Shown: piece by piece, positions 40,056 through 47,964 of the stretch | How positions within the stretch are numbered: the first letter of the stretch is position 1 | How the letters are laid out: the number at the start of each line of letters is the position of its first letter | DNA from: an uncultured Clostridia bacterium | GTDB lineage: Bacteria; Bacillota; Clostridia; Peptostreptococcales; Anaerovoracaceae | Length of the DNA: 64,000 nt | NCBI GenBank assembly: GCA_934256595.1 | Contig: CAKQOW010000001.1 | Coordinates: forward strand, 28,257 to 92,256 | Direction: 5' to 3' | Made by a program: the position numbers and the translations under genes | The notes under the pieces: model-generated | Database searches by the model: none | Told to the model about the DNA's origin: nothing | What the model saw: only the letters and a program-made list of their open reading frames with translations

Positions 40056-40424
40056 ATGGGTCAGAACAGAGAGGATAAATACGGTACAATTAAAATATCA
40101 GACGAGGTTGTATCAATATGTGCTGTAAACGCCGCGCTCAAGACAAACGGAGTGCACGAGCTCAGCGGAGGCCTTATTGACAACCTTTCAAGAAACATAC
40201 TCGGAAACGAGCCTCCCTCAAAAGGCATTAAAATTTCCAGAGATGAACAGAATGTCGAAATAGATGTATTCATAATCGTCGATTATGAAGTTAAAATACC
40301 TGCAGTTGCGTGGGAAGTACAGGTAAATGTAAAAAACGAAGTAGAGCAGATGACAGGACTGTCGGTAACCGCTGTAAACATTCATGTGCAGGGCGTTCAT
40401 CTGCCTGATGAGGAGGAAATATAA
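40056..40424 (+). CDS. Asp23/Gls24 family envelope stress response protein
   Basis: A 122-residue Asp23 (YqhY-like) protein. GTIKISDEVVSICAVNAALK opens the domain, and VEIDVFIIVDYEVKIPAVAW and GLSVTAVNIHVQGVHLP complete it. In Bacillus, yqhY sits between accC and nusB and is linked to control of fatty acid synthesis. Here no acc genes precede it, and nusB follows directly. AAGAGGTAATT precedes the ATG. Confidence 0.95.
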   Translation: MGQNREDKYGTIKISDEVVSICAVNAALKTNGVHELSGGLIDNLSRNILGNEPPSKGIKISRDEQNVEIDVFIIVDYEVKIPAVAWEVQVNVKNEVEQMTGLSVTAVNIHVQGVHLPDEEEI

Positions 40425-40832
40425 ATGACAAGAGAAGCAGCCAGAGAACTGCTTATGCAGCTTATTTTTCAGATGGGAGTACAAAAAGACTTTTCAGATG
40501 AACTGAAAAACAGATTTTTAAGAGATTACAAAATCAACGCCAAACAGAAAAAATACATCGACGATATGCACAGGGCGATAGCGGATAATCTCGAAGAAAT
40601 AGATGCTCTCATAAACAAATCAAGCGACGGCTGGAGCACAGAGAGAATGGCCAAATCAGACCTTGCCATATGCAGACTGGCTCTTGGCGAAATTCTTTTT
40701 GCAGAGGATATACCTGAAGCTGTTTCGCTTAACGAGGCAGTAAATCTTGCCAAAAAATTCGGAACCGACAGCTCACAGAAATTTGTAAACGGACTGCTGG
40801 GCAAAGCGATTAAACTCAAAAATGAAAACTAA
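40425..40832 (+). CDS. nusB: Transcription antitermination factor NusB
   Basis: A 135-residue all-helical RNA-binding protein that joins NusE (S10) at boxA to prevent early termination in rRNA operons. REAARELLMQLIFQMGVQK opens it, and AKSDLAICRLALGEILFAED, IPEAVSLNEAVNLAKKFGTD and SSQKFVNGLLGKA are typical. It starts one base after the asp23 stop and overlaps the following Kae1-like gene by 11 bp. Confidence 0.97.
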   Translation: MTREAARELLMQLIFQMGVQKDFSDELKNRFLRDYKINAKQKKYIDDMHRAIADNLEEIDALINKSSDGWSTERMAKSDLAICRLALGEILFAEDIPEAVSLNEAVNLAKKFGTDSSQKFVNGLLGKAIKLKNEN

Positions 40833-41784
40833 TGAATGTGTATTAGGTATAGATACAAGCAACTATACAACATCTGCTGCGGCAGTTGACAGCTGCGGCA
40901 ATATAATTTCCGACAGGAGAAAACTTCTAAAGGTAAAACAGGGCGAGAGAGGACTCAGACAGTCTGACGCCCTTTTTCAGCATATTGCAAACCTGCCTGA
41001 AATAATTGAGAATATCAAATCAGATACAGCAGGATACATTATCAAAGCTGTTTCCGTATCCTCAAGGCCAAGACCTGCAGAGGGCTCGTATATGCCGGTG
41101 TTCAATGCCGGGATTTCGGCAGGCAGCATGATTGCATCAGTTCTTGACGTGCCTTTATACAGATTTTCACATCAGGAGGGACATATAGCGGCAGTCAAAA
41201 CCTACAGCCGCTTCAAAAATAAAACAGAGCTTCTGTGCTGCCATCTTTCTGGCGGCACCTGTGAAATTTTAAGCTGCACTAAAGACGGCATAGAAATAGC
41301 CGGCGGCAGTCTTGATATTTCTTTCGGACAGCTTTTAGACAGAACAGGAGTTGCTCTCGGACTTGATTTTCCGTGCGGCAAAGCCCTTGATGAAACAGCG
41401 CTTAATATATTGGATAAGGCTGACATACTTACTCCAATCAAGGTAAGAGATTGTCACTTTAACCTGTCGGGTATAGAAACACAGGTATTAAGGAATATTT
41501 CCTGCAGTGATAAAAATTCAGATTTCAGTTTGCTGATAAAAAACCTGTTTGACAGAATTACAATATGCCTTGCCGAGGCTGTAAATCAGTCGGCGGCAGC
41601 CTGCGGTACAAACAATGTGCTGTTTGCGGGAGGAGTATCTGCCAGCGGATATGTGCGCAGAGAAATAGGCAGATATATTGACAGTAATATTTCATATGAA
41701 TTCGGTGCAGCGGAGCTTTCCTCGGACAATGCGGTAGGTACGGCTCTGCTGGGAGGAGCAAAACTATGGCAGCAAAACCCATAA
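40822..41784 (+). CDS. Kae1-like (TsaD-related) domain protein
   Basis: A 320-residue ASKHA-fold protein of the Kae1/TsaD superfamily. It starts VLGIDTSNYTTSAAAVD, has the metal-ligand HQEGHIAA near 114-121 (HxxxH), and LFAGGVSASGYVRREIGRY near the end. Real TsaD makes t6A on tRNA with TsaB, C and E. This shorter paralogue is found between nusB and xseA in many Clostridia, and its function is not known. No tsaB or tsaE lies nearby, so I do not call it tsaD. It overlaps xseA by 19 bp. Confidence 0.82.
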   Translation: MKTNECVLGIDTSNYTTSAAAVDSCGNIISDRRKLLKVKQGERGLRQSDALFQHIANLPEIIENIKSDTAGYIIKAVSVSSRPRPAEGSYMPVFNAGISAGSMIASVLDVPLYRFSHQEGHIAAVKTYSRFKNKTELLCCHLSGGTCEILSCTKDGIEIAGGSLDISFGQLLDRTGVALGLDFPCGKALDETALNILDKADILTPIKVRDCHFNLSGIETQVLRNISCSDKNSDFSLLIKNLFDRITICLAEAVNQSAAACGTNNVLFAGGVSASGYVRREIGRYIDSNISYEFGAAELSSDNAVGTALLGGAKLWQQNP

Positions 41785-42977
41785 AGGTTTCACAGCTTAA
41801 CAGTTATATAAAAAGAGTCCTGCAGGCAGACCCTCTGCTTGGAAACATTTCGGTTACGGGGGAGATATCAAACCTCAAGCATCACGGCAGCGGGCATGTG
41901 TATTTTTCACTCAAGGACGAAACCAGCAGAATAAGCTGCTTCCTTGCAGCAGACAACGCAAGACACATACGCTACGAGCTTTCGGAGGGTATGGAGATAG
42001 TCGTAAACGGCTATATATATCTTTACGAAAGGGGCGGCAGCTATTCCATAAACGTCAGGGATATTGAGGTTTCCGGCGCAGGCGCGCTGAGCACTGCCTT
42101 TGAAAACCTCAAGGCCAAACTGCTTGCCGAGGGACTGTTTGATGAAGCGCACAAAAAACCGCTTCCGTTTTTCCCTGAAAACATAGCAGTTGTTACATCT
42201 GATACAGGAGCCGCGGTCAGAGATATAGTCAAGATTATAAAGGCGAGAAACAATATTGTTAACGTGTATATATGCCCTGTACTGGTGCAGGGGCCAAACG
42301 CGGCGCCGGACATCTCATCTATGATTGATGAGTTAAATGAAACAATGCCGCAGCTTGACCTTATAATTACGGGCAGAGGCGGAGGCTCGGCAGAGGAGCT
42401 CTGGGCCTTTAACGAGGAAATCGTTGCAAGAAGCATATACAATTCGGACATACCTGTAATATCAGCCGTAGGTCACGAGACAGACTTTACAATAGCTGAC
42501 TTTGCAGCAGACAAAAGGGCTGAAACACCTACCGCAGCGGCGGTAATGGCGGTTCCCGATACAGCGCAGCTTATGACTTACTGCAATGATACTGCAGATA
42601 TGCTTGATTCGGGAATTGACGGATACATCAGAATGAAACAGATGTATCTTGACAGCATGGACGAAAGCTTGCTTACAATGCGGATAGAGAATTTAATGCA
42701 AATTTACTCCATGAGGCTTGACAGCCTATATACCGAAATGACGAGCAGCGCCGATACCGTTATAAATGATAATATCAACCATATCGGAAAGCTGAGAGAA
42801 ACTCTCGAAAACCTTAACCCGCAGAGAATAATGGCAATGGGCTATTTTGCGGTTTCAGATAAAAACGGCAGACTTTTATCGTCTGCAAAGGATTTTAACA
42901 AAGGCGACAGAATTACAATCACCGCAGCAGACGGAAGCGCGGAGGCGGCAGTACTTTCTGTAAGGAGGAACGACTGA
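41766..42977 (+). CDS. xseA: Exodeoxyribonuclease VII large subunit
   Basis: A 403-residue catalytic subunit that degrades single-stranded DNA from both ends. The N-terminal OB-fold (about 8-100) has VTGEISNLKHHGSGHVYFSL. The catalytic domain carries FFPENIAVVTSDTGAAVRDI, IITGRGGGSAEELWAFN and SAVGHETDFTIADFAADKRA, and the C-terminal part is a long helical region for XseB. GGAGGAG precedes the ATG. It is coupled to xseB by TGATG. Confidence 0.97.
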   Translation: MAAKPIKVSQLNSYIKRVLQADPLLGNISVTGEISNLKHHGSGHVYFSLKDETSRISCFLAADNARHIRYELSEGMEIVVNGYIYLYERGGSYSINVRDIEVSGAGALSTAFENLKAKLLAEGLFDEAHKKPLPFFPENIAVVTSDTGAAVRDIVKIIKARNNIVNVYICPVLVQGPNAAPDISSMIDELNETMPQLDLIITGRGGGSAEELWAFNEEIVARSIYNSDIPVISAVGHETDFTIADFAADKRAETPTAAAVMAVPDTAQLMTYCNDTADMLDSGIDGYIRMKQMYLDSMDESLLTMRIENLMQIYSMRLDSLYTEMTSSADTVINDNINHIGKLRETLENLNPQRIMAMGYFAVSDKNGRLLSSAKDFNKGDRITITAADGSAEAAVLSVRRND

Positions 42978-43156
42978 TGGCAAAATTTGAAGAAGCATTA
43001 AAGGGCCTTGAAAAAAGCGCTCAGGATCTCAAAAAAGAAGGCAATACTCTCGACGAGGCCCTCAAGGCCTACGAAGAGGGTATGAAATATTATGAGCAGT
43101 GCAGTGAAATACTAAATGAAGCAAAACAGAAAATACAGATTTACAAAAGGAAGTGA
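42977..43156 (+). CDS. xseB: Exodeoxyribonuclease VII small subunit
   Basis: A 59-residue helical hairpin protein, MAKFEEALKGLEKSAQDLKK then LDEALKAYEEGMKYYEQCSE, which wraps around the XseA helices. AAGGAGG lies before the ATG, which overlaps the xseA stop. Length and position are standard. Confidence 0.95.
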   Translation: MAKFEEALKGLEKSAQDLKKEGNTLDEALKAYEEGMKYYEQCSEILNEAKQKIQIYKRK

Positions 43157-43162
43157 TTTTAA

Positions 43163-44059
43163 ATGAAAAACATTATGTACTACAACTACAAAGATCTTAT
43201 AGAAGAACATCTTCTGGATTTCCTTCCTGAAATAGATCACAAAAGCATCACTCTCTATGAAGCGATGAAATACAGCTTAAGCTCAGGGGGCAAGCGCATA
43301 AGACCTGTTCTGATGCTTGCAGCCTGCGACTTTGCGGGAGGAGATATAAATTCGGCGCTGCCTTACGCCTGCGCAGCGGAGTATATCCACACCTATTCAC
43401 TGATACACGACGATCTGCCTGCTATGGACAATGACGATTTAAGAAGAGGTATGCCTACAAGCCACAAAGTCTACGGCGATGCCATAGCAATTCTGGCAGG
43501 CGACGGACTTCTCACAAGCGCATTTGAAGCTATGAACAAGGATATGCTTCTCTATCTTGACACACCTGAAATGCTCAATAGAAGAGTAAGAGCCTCCTAT
43601 GAGCTGGCAAAGGGCTCCGGCTGCAGAGGTATGGTTGCAGGTCAGGTGGCAGACATAGAGGGCGAGGGGACTCACTGCTCAAAAGAGCTGCTGGAATACA
43701 TTCACATAAACAAAACTGCGGCGCTGCTGGTTTCAACAATTAGAGCGGGAGCATACCTTGGCGGCGCAGATGCAAAAACACTGACAGATCTGACAGCCTA
43801 CGGCGAACAGCTCGGACTGCTTTTCCAGATTACCGACGATATACTTGATGCCTGCGGCAACGAAGAGGAAATGGGCAAAAAAACAGGCGTTGACGTTGTC
43901 AAAAACAAGGTAACCTATGTTTCTCTCTACGGTATAGATGAGGCAAAGAAAATGGCCGAAAACCTTGCGCAGGACGCAAAGGAAACCATAGCCTGCTATT
44001 ACGACAATGCCGAGGTATTCAACGACATAATCGACGATGTATTAACGAGGACAAAATAA
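43163..44059 (+). CDS. ispA: Polyprenyl synthetase, farnesyl diphosphate synthase type
   Basis: A 298-residue all-helical prenyltransferase that extends isoprenoid chains. GGKRIRPVL opens the active site. The first Asp-rich motif is DDLPAMDNDDLRRG, the second is ITDDILDACG, and the Lys of KMGKK-like EEMGKKTGVDVVKNK is present. The residues before the first motif (YIHTYSLIHDD) suggest a short C15-type product (inference). dxs starts at its last base, so precursor supply and chain elongation are expressed together. Confidence 0.93.
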   Translation: MKNIMYYNYKDLIEEHLLDFLPEIDHKSITLYEAMKYSLSSGGKRIRPVLMLAACDFAGGDINSALPYACAAEYIHTYSLIHDDLPAMDNDDLRRGMPTSHKVYGDAIAILAGDGLLTSAFEAMNKDMLLYLDTPEMLNRRVRASYELAKGSGCRGMVAGQVADIEGEGTHCSKELLEYIHINKTAALLVSTIRAGAYLGGADAKTLTDLTAYGEQLGLLFQITDDILDACGNEEEMGKKTGVDVVKNKVTYVSLYGIDEAKKMAENLAQDAKETIACYYDNAEVFNDIIDDVLTRTK

Positions 44060-45918
44060 TGACAGACTTATTAAATTACAGCTTTCCGGGGGATTTAAAG
44101 CAAATGACGGCAGATGAGCTGCAAACCTTAAGCTGTGATATCAGAAATTTTTTAATAGATTCAGTATCAAAAACAGGCGGTCATCTTGCCTCAAATCTCG
44201 GTATTGTAGAGCTTGCCATAGGACTTCACAAGGTGTTTGACAGTCCTCGGGACAAGATAGTGTGGGACGTGGGACATCAGTCCTATGTTCACAAAATCCT
44301 TACCGGCAGAGCCGATAAATTCAAAACACTGAGACAGACAGGCGGCATAAGCGGATTTCCAAAGGCGGCCGAAAGCCCTCACGATATATTCGATACAGGA
44401 CACGGAAGCAATTCCGTTTCACTTGCGGCAGGACTTGCGGCGGCCAGAGACATCAGAGGAGAGGACTACAATGTAATCGCTGTAATCGGCGACGGCGCTT
44501 TAACCGGCGGTATGGCCTACGAGGGACTTAACAATCTGGGATATATGAAATCAAAATCCATAGTCGTTTTAAACGACAACGGTATGTCGATTTCAAAAAA
44601 TACGGGCAGCATCTCAATGCACTTAAATAAGCTGAGAGTTTCCTCAAACTACCTGAGCGCCAAGGAAAGCGTCAAAAAAGCCCTCAACAAAGTTCCCGTA
44701 ATCGGAAGAGGACTTGCGCAGGGTGTTTCTCATCTGAAAAACTCTCTCAAATATGCAATCGTTGACGGCGGAGCTATCTTTGAGGAGCTGGGCTTTACCT
44801 ACATAGGTCCCATAGACGGAAACAACATAGAAAAAGTAATAGAAACTCTTGAAATAGCAAAAGACTCTGCAGAGCCTGTTCTTATTCACGCCATAACCAA
44901 AAAAGGCAAGGGCTACAGACAGGCAGAGGAAATGCCTAACAAATTCCACGGCATAGGACCTTTTGACGCAGGTACGGGAGTTGCCGTTTCAGGCGGCGAA
45001 ACATTCTCGTCCGTATTCGGCAAAAAACTTGTAAATATGGCTCTTGAAGATGACAGAATTACAGCGGTATGCGCAGCTATGACAGAGGGAACAGGGCTCA
45101 GTATTTTTTCGGAAACTTTCCCTGAGAGAACCTTTGATGTGGGGATAGCAGAGGAACACGCGGTATCCTTTGCGGCAGGACTTGCCAAGAGCGGTCTTAA
45201 ACCTGTGGTTGCAATATATTCAACTTTCCTGCAGAGAGCCTACGATCAGATTATGATGGACGTGGCGCTTCAGAACCTGCCTGTAATATTTGCGGTGGAC
45301 AGAAGTGGCAATGTGGGAGCAGACGGGGAAACCCACCACGGAACCTTTGACCTTTCGTATCTGTCGCAGATACCTAATATGACGGTACTGGCTCCCAAGG
45401 ATTACGAGGAGCTGGAGCTTATGCTGGAGTACGCTGCATCGCTTGACAGCCCGTGCGCAATCAGATATCCGAGAGGCAGACAGTACGAATTTCCGTCACA
45501 GCTTAAATCAGAGCCTGTTGAAACTGCCAAAGCGCAGGTTTTCTTTACAGGCCGCGATGTTGAAATATGGGCCTGCGGCAAGATGACCGCAACGGCAGTT
45601 GAAGTATTCAAAATCCTTGACGGCAGAGGTATCAGGTGCGGCGTTGTAAACGCCAGATTTGTAAAACCTCTCGACCTTGAGACTCTGTCTGAGTCTGCGG
45701 CAAGAACAAAGCTTATCGTCACTCTTGAGGACAATGTGCTTGCGGGAGGCTTCGGAGCTCAGGTGTCAGCGGCGCTTTCAGGCAGCGATACAAAAGTATA
45801 TTCGTTGGGCTGGCCTGACAGGTTTATCGAACACGGCAGCAGTGAGCAGCTGTTTAAAAAATACGGACTTGATGCAGAGACCATAGCAGAAAGGATTGTT
45901 GATATAATTGAAAGCTAA
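44059..45918 (+). CDS. dxs: 1-deoxy-D-xylulose-5-phosphate synthase
   Basis: A 619-residue thiamine-diphosphate enzyme that joins pyruvate and glyceraldehyde 3-phosphate, the entry step of the MEP isoprenoid pathway. KTGGHLASNLGIVELAIGLH opens it. The thiamine site is IGDGALTGGMAYEGLNNLG, the catalytic Glu region is GIAEEHAVSFAAGLA, and RSGNVGADGETHHGTFDL and CAIRYPRG follow. The length is normal. It overlaps tlyA by 11 bp, as often seen in Firmicutes. Confidence 0.97.
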   Translation: MTDLLNYSFPGDLKQMTADELQTLSCDIRNFLIDSVSKTGGHLASNLGIVELAIGLHKVFDSPRDKIVWDVGHQSYVHKILTGRADKFKTLRQTGGISGFPKAAESPHDIFDTGHGSNSVSLAAGLAAARDIRGEDYNVIAVIGDGALTGGMAYEGLNNLGYMKSKSIVVLNDNGMSISKNTGSISMHLNKLRVSSNYLSAKESVKKALNKVPVIGRGLAQGVSHLKNSLKYAIVDGGAIFEELGFTYIGPIDGNNIEKVIETLEIAKDSAEPVLIHAITKKGKGYRQAEEMPNKFHGIGPFDAGTGVAVSGGETFSSVFGKKLVNMALEDDRITAVCAAMTEGTGLSIFSETFPERTFDVGIAEEHAVSFAAGLAKSGLKPVVAIYSTFLQRAYDQIMMDVALQNLPVIFAVDRSGNVGADGETHHGTFDLSYLSQIPNMTVLAPKDYEELELMLEYAASLDSPCAIRYPRGRQYEFPSQLKSEPVETAKAQVFFTGRDVEIWACGKMTATAVEVFKILDGRGIRCGVVNARFVKPLDLETLSESAARTKLIVTLEDNVLAGGFGAQVSAALSGSDTKVYSLGWPDRFIEHGSSEQLFKKYGLDAETIAERIVDIIES

Positions 45919-46717
45919 AAAAGAAAGACTTGATGTTTTACTTGTTGAAAAAGGATATTTTCAGTCAAGAGAAAAAGCTAAAGCCGCCATTATGGCAGGT
46001 ATTGTTTTTGTAAATGACAGCAAAACAGACAAAGCAGGCACCGCAGTAGAAGAGACTGCCGAAATACTCGTAAAGGAGAATATATGCCCTTATGTGAGCA
46101 GGGGAGGGCTCAAGCTTGAAAAAGCTCTTGAGCTTTACGGATTTTCCCTTGAAAACGCAGTATGCGCTGATATCGGAGCGTCTACCGGAGGCTTCACAGA
46201 CTGTATGCTTCAAAAGGGCGCCGGCAAGGTATTTGCAATAGATGTGGGCTACGGCCAGCTTGACTGGAAGCTCAGAAACGATGACAGAGTTATCAATATG
46301 GAAAAATGCAATATAAGATACCTTGACTTTGATACGGTAGATAAGGATATTGACTTTATATCAATTGACGTTTCATTTATTTCACTGAAACTTGTTTTTC
46401 CTGTCGCCGCAAAAATGCTTGCGGATACAGGCAGTCTGGTATGTCTTGTCAAACCGCAGTTTGAGGCAGGCAGGCAGCAGGTGGGCAAGGGCGGTATTGT
46501 AAAGGATATCAATGTTCACAGGGAAGTTATACGAAATGTGGTGCAGTACGGTATCGACTCGGGTCTTTATTCGTACGGACTTACCTATTCCCCTGTAAAG
46601 GGAGCCAAGGGGAATATAGAATATCTTCTGTATATGAAAAAAGAGGATACAGAGGGCAAGGTCACAGATGATGATATAGACAGAATTGCAGACAGCTCCC
46701 ACAAGGAATTAATCTAG
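45908..46717 (+). CDS. tlyA: TlyA family rRNA 2'-O-methyltransferase
   Basis: A 269-residue protein with an N-terminal S4 RNA-binding domain (about 5-65; ERLDVLLVEKGYFQSREKAK) and an FtsJ-type methyltransferase (YVSRGGLKLEKALE, CADIGASTGGFTDCMLQKGA, DVGYGQLDW). TlyA methylates 16S and 23S rRNA riboses and affects capreomycin sensitivity; the haemolysin name is historical. The start is a TTG inside dxs with AAGGA 13 bases before, so translation is probably coupled. In many Clostridia nadK, argR, recN and spo0A follow; here an aminotransferase does. Confidence 0.93.
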   Translation: MKAKKERLDVLLVEKGYFQSREKAKAAIMAGIVFVNDSKTDKAGTAVEETAEILVKENICPYVSRGGLKLEKALELYGFSLENAVCADIGASTGGFTDCMLQKGAGKVFAIDVGYGQLDWKLRNDDRVINMEKCNIRYLDFDTVDKDIDFISIDVSFISLKLVFPVAAKMLADTGSLVCLVKPQFEAGRQQVGKGGIVKDINVHREVIRNVVQYGIDSGLYSYGLTYSPVKGAKGNIEYLLYMKKEDTEGKVTDDDIDRIADSSHKELI

Positions 46718-46749
46718 AAATACATACTTACAAAAGGAGATTTTAATAT

Positions 46750-47940
46750 ATGAAATTATCGAAAAGAGTGCAGTCTATGCAGTTTTCACCCATCAGACGA
46801 TTTAATGTCTATGCAGGCGAGGCCGAGGCTCAGGGTACTAAAGTATACAGACTTAACATAGGACAGCCGGACATAGAAACACCGGAGTGCTTTATGGAGG
46901 CGATTAGAAATTATGACAACAAGGTTATAGCTTATGCCGAATCAGGCGGTATCACAGACCTTCAGGATGCTATAATCGACTATTTTAAATCATACGATAT
47001 GGCTTATGACAGAGATGACATAATCATAACAACCGGCGGCTCGGAGGCGCTTAATATGATTTTTACAAGCATTCTCGACGCAGATGACGAGGTGCTGATA
47101 CCAGAGCCTTTTTATACAAACTACCATACATTCATAACCGCAGCGGGCGGCAGCGTAGTGCCGATTACCACAATTGCGGAGGAGGGCTATCACTATGCGG
47201 ACAGAGACAGAATAACAGGCTGCATTACAGAGAAAACCAAGGCAATAGCATGCGTAAATCCGGGCAATCCTACAGGTACAATTCTCACCGGAGATGAAAT
47301 GCAGCTTATACTTGATATAGCAAAGGAATATGACCTCTGGGTTATTGCAGACGAGGTATACAGAGAATTTGCCTATGACGGCAGAAAAATCACATCGTTT
47401 GGCATGTTTGAGGAATATGCAGACAGAATAGTTATAGTTGACTCTGTATCCAAGAGATTTTCGGCCTGCGGAGCAAGAGTCGGCTGCGCTGTTACAAAAA
47501 ACAGAGAGCTTTCAGACGGTCTTATGAAGCTTGCCCAGGGCAGACTTTGTGCGGCTACAATCGACCAGGTGGGAGCCGCTGCCTTATACAGACTCGACAG
47601 ATCCTACTATGATGAAATCAAAGCCGAATACGAAAACCGAAGAAACGCCGTATACGATGAAATAATGAAAATACCCGGAGCAATATGTCAGGAGCCGGGC
47701 GGCTCGTTTTATATGATGGTCAAGCTGCCGGTAGATGATATCGAGGATTTCCTGATGTTCCTGCTCAAAGAGTACAGAGACAACAACGAAACAGTAATGT
47801 TTGCGCCGGCTCAGGGCTTTTACGGCACGCCGGGACTTGGCAAGGACGAATTCAGAATCGCATATGTTCTCAACAGTGAGGATATGGTAAGAGGCGCCCG
47901 GCTTATAGCGGGCGGACTTGAAGCCTACAAAAACAGATAA
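46750..47940 (+). CDS. Pyridoxal-phosphate aminotransferase, class I (AspC/AspB-like)
   Basis: A 396-residue fold type I aminotransferase. NIGQPDIETPECF is the substrate region, TTGGSEALNMIF binds cofactor, NPGNPTGTILT and IADEVYREFAYDG follow, and the Schiff-base lysine is in SVSKRFSACGARVG, with Arg in EFRIAYVLN near the end. It probably acts on aspartate, tyrosine or a related amino acid; the sequence does not fix the substrate. AAAGGAG precedes the ATG. Confidence 0.9.
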   Translation: MKLSKRVQSMQFSPIRRFNVYAGEAEAQGTKVYRLNIGQPDIETPECFMEAIRNYDNKVIAYAESGGITDLQDAIIDYFKSYDMAYDRDDIIITTGGSEALNMIFTSILDADDEVLIPEPFYTNYHTFITAAGGSVVPITTIAEEGYHYADRDRITGCITEKTKAIACVNPGNPTGTILTGDEMQLILDIAKEYDLWVIADEVYREFAYDGRKITSFGMFEEYADRIVIVDSVSKRFSACGARVGCAVTKNRELSDGLMKLAQGRLCAATIDQVGAAALYRLDRSYYDEIKAEYENRRNAVYDEIMKIPGAICQEPGGSFYMMVKLPVDDIEDFLMFLLKEYRDNNETVMFAPAQGFYGTPGLGKDEFRIAYVLNSEDMVRGARLIAGGLEAYKNR

Positions 47941-47964
47941 TACACAACACTTCGGAGGTAAGTA

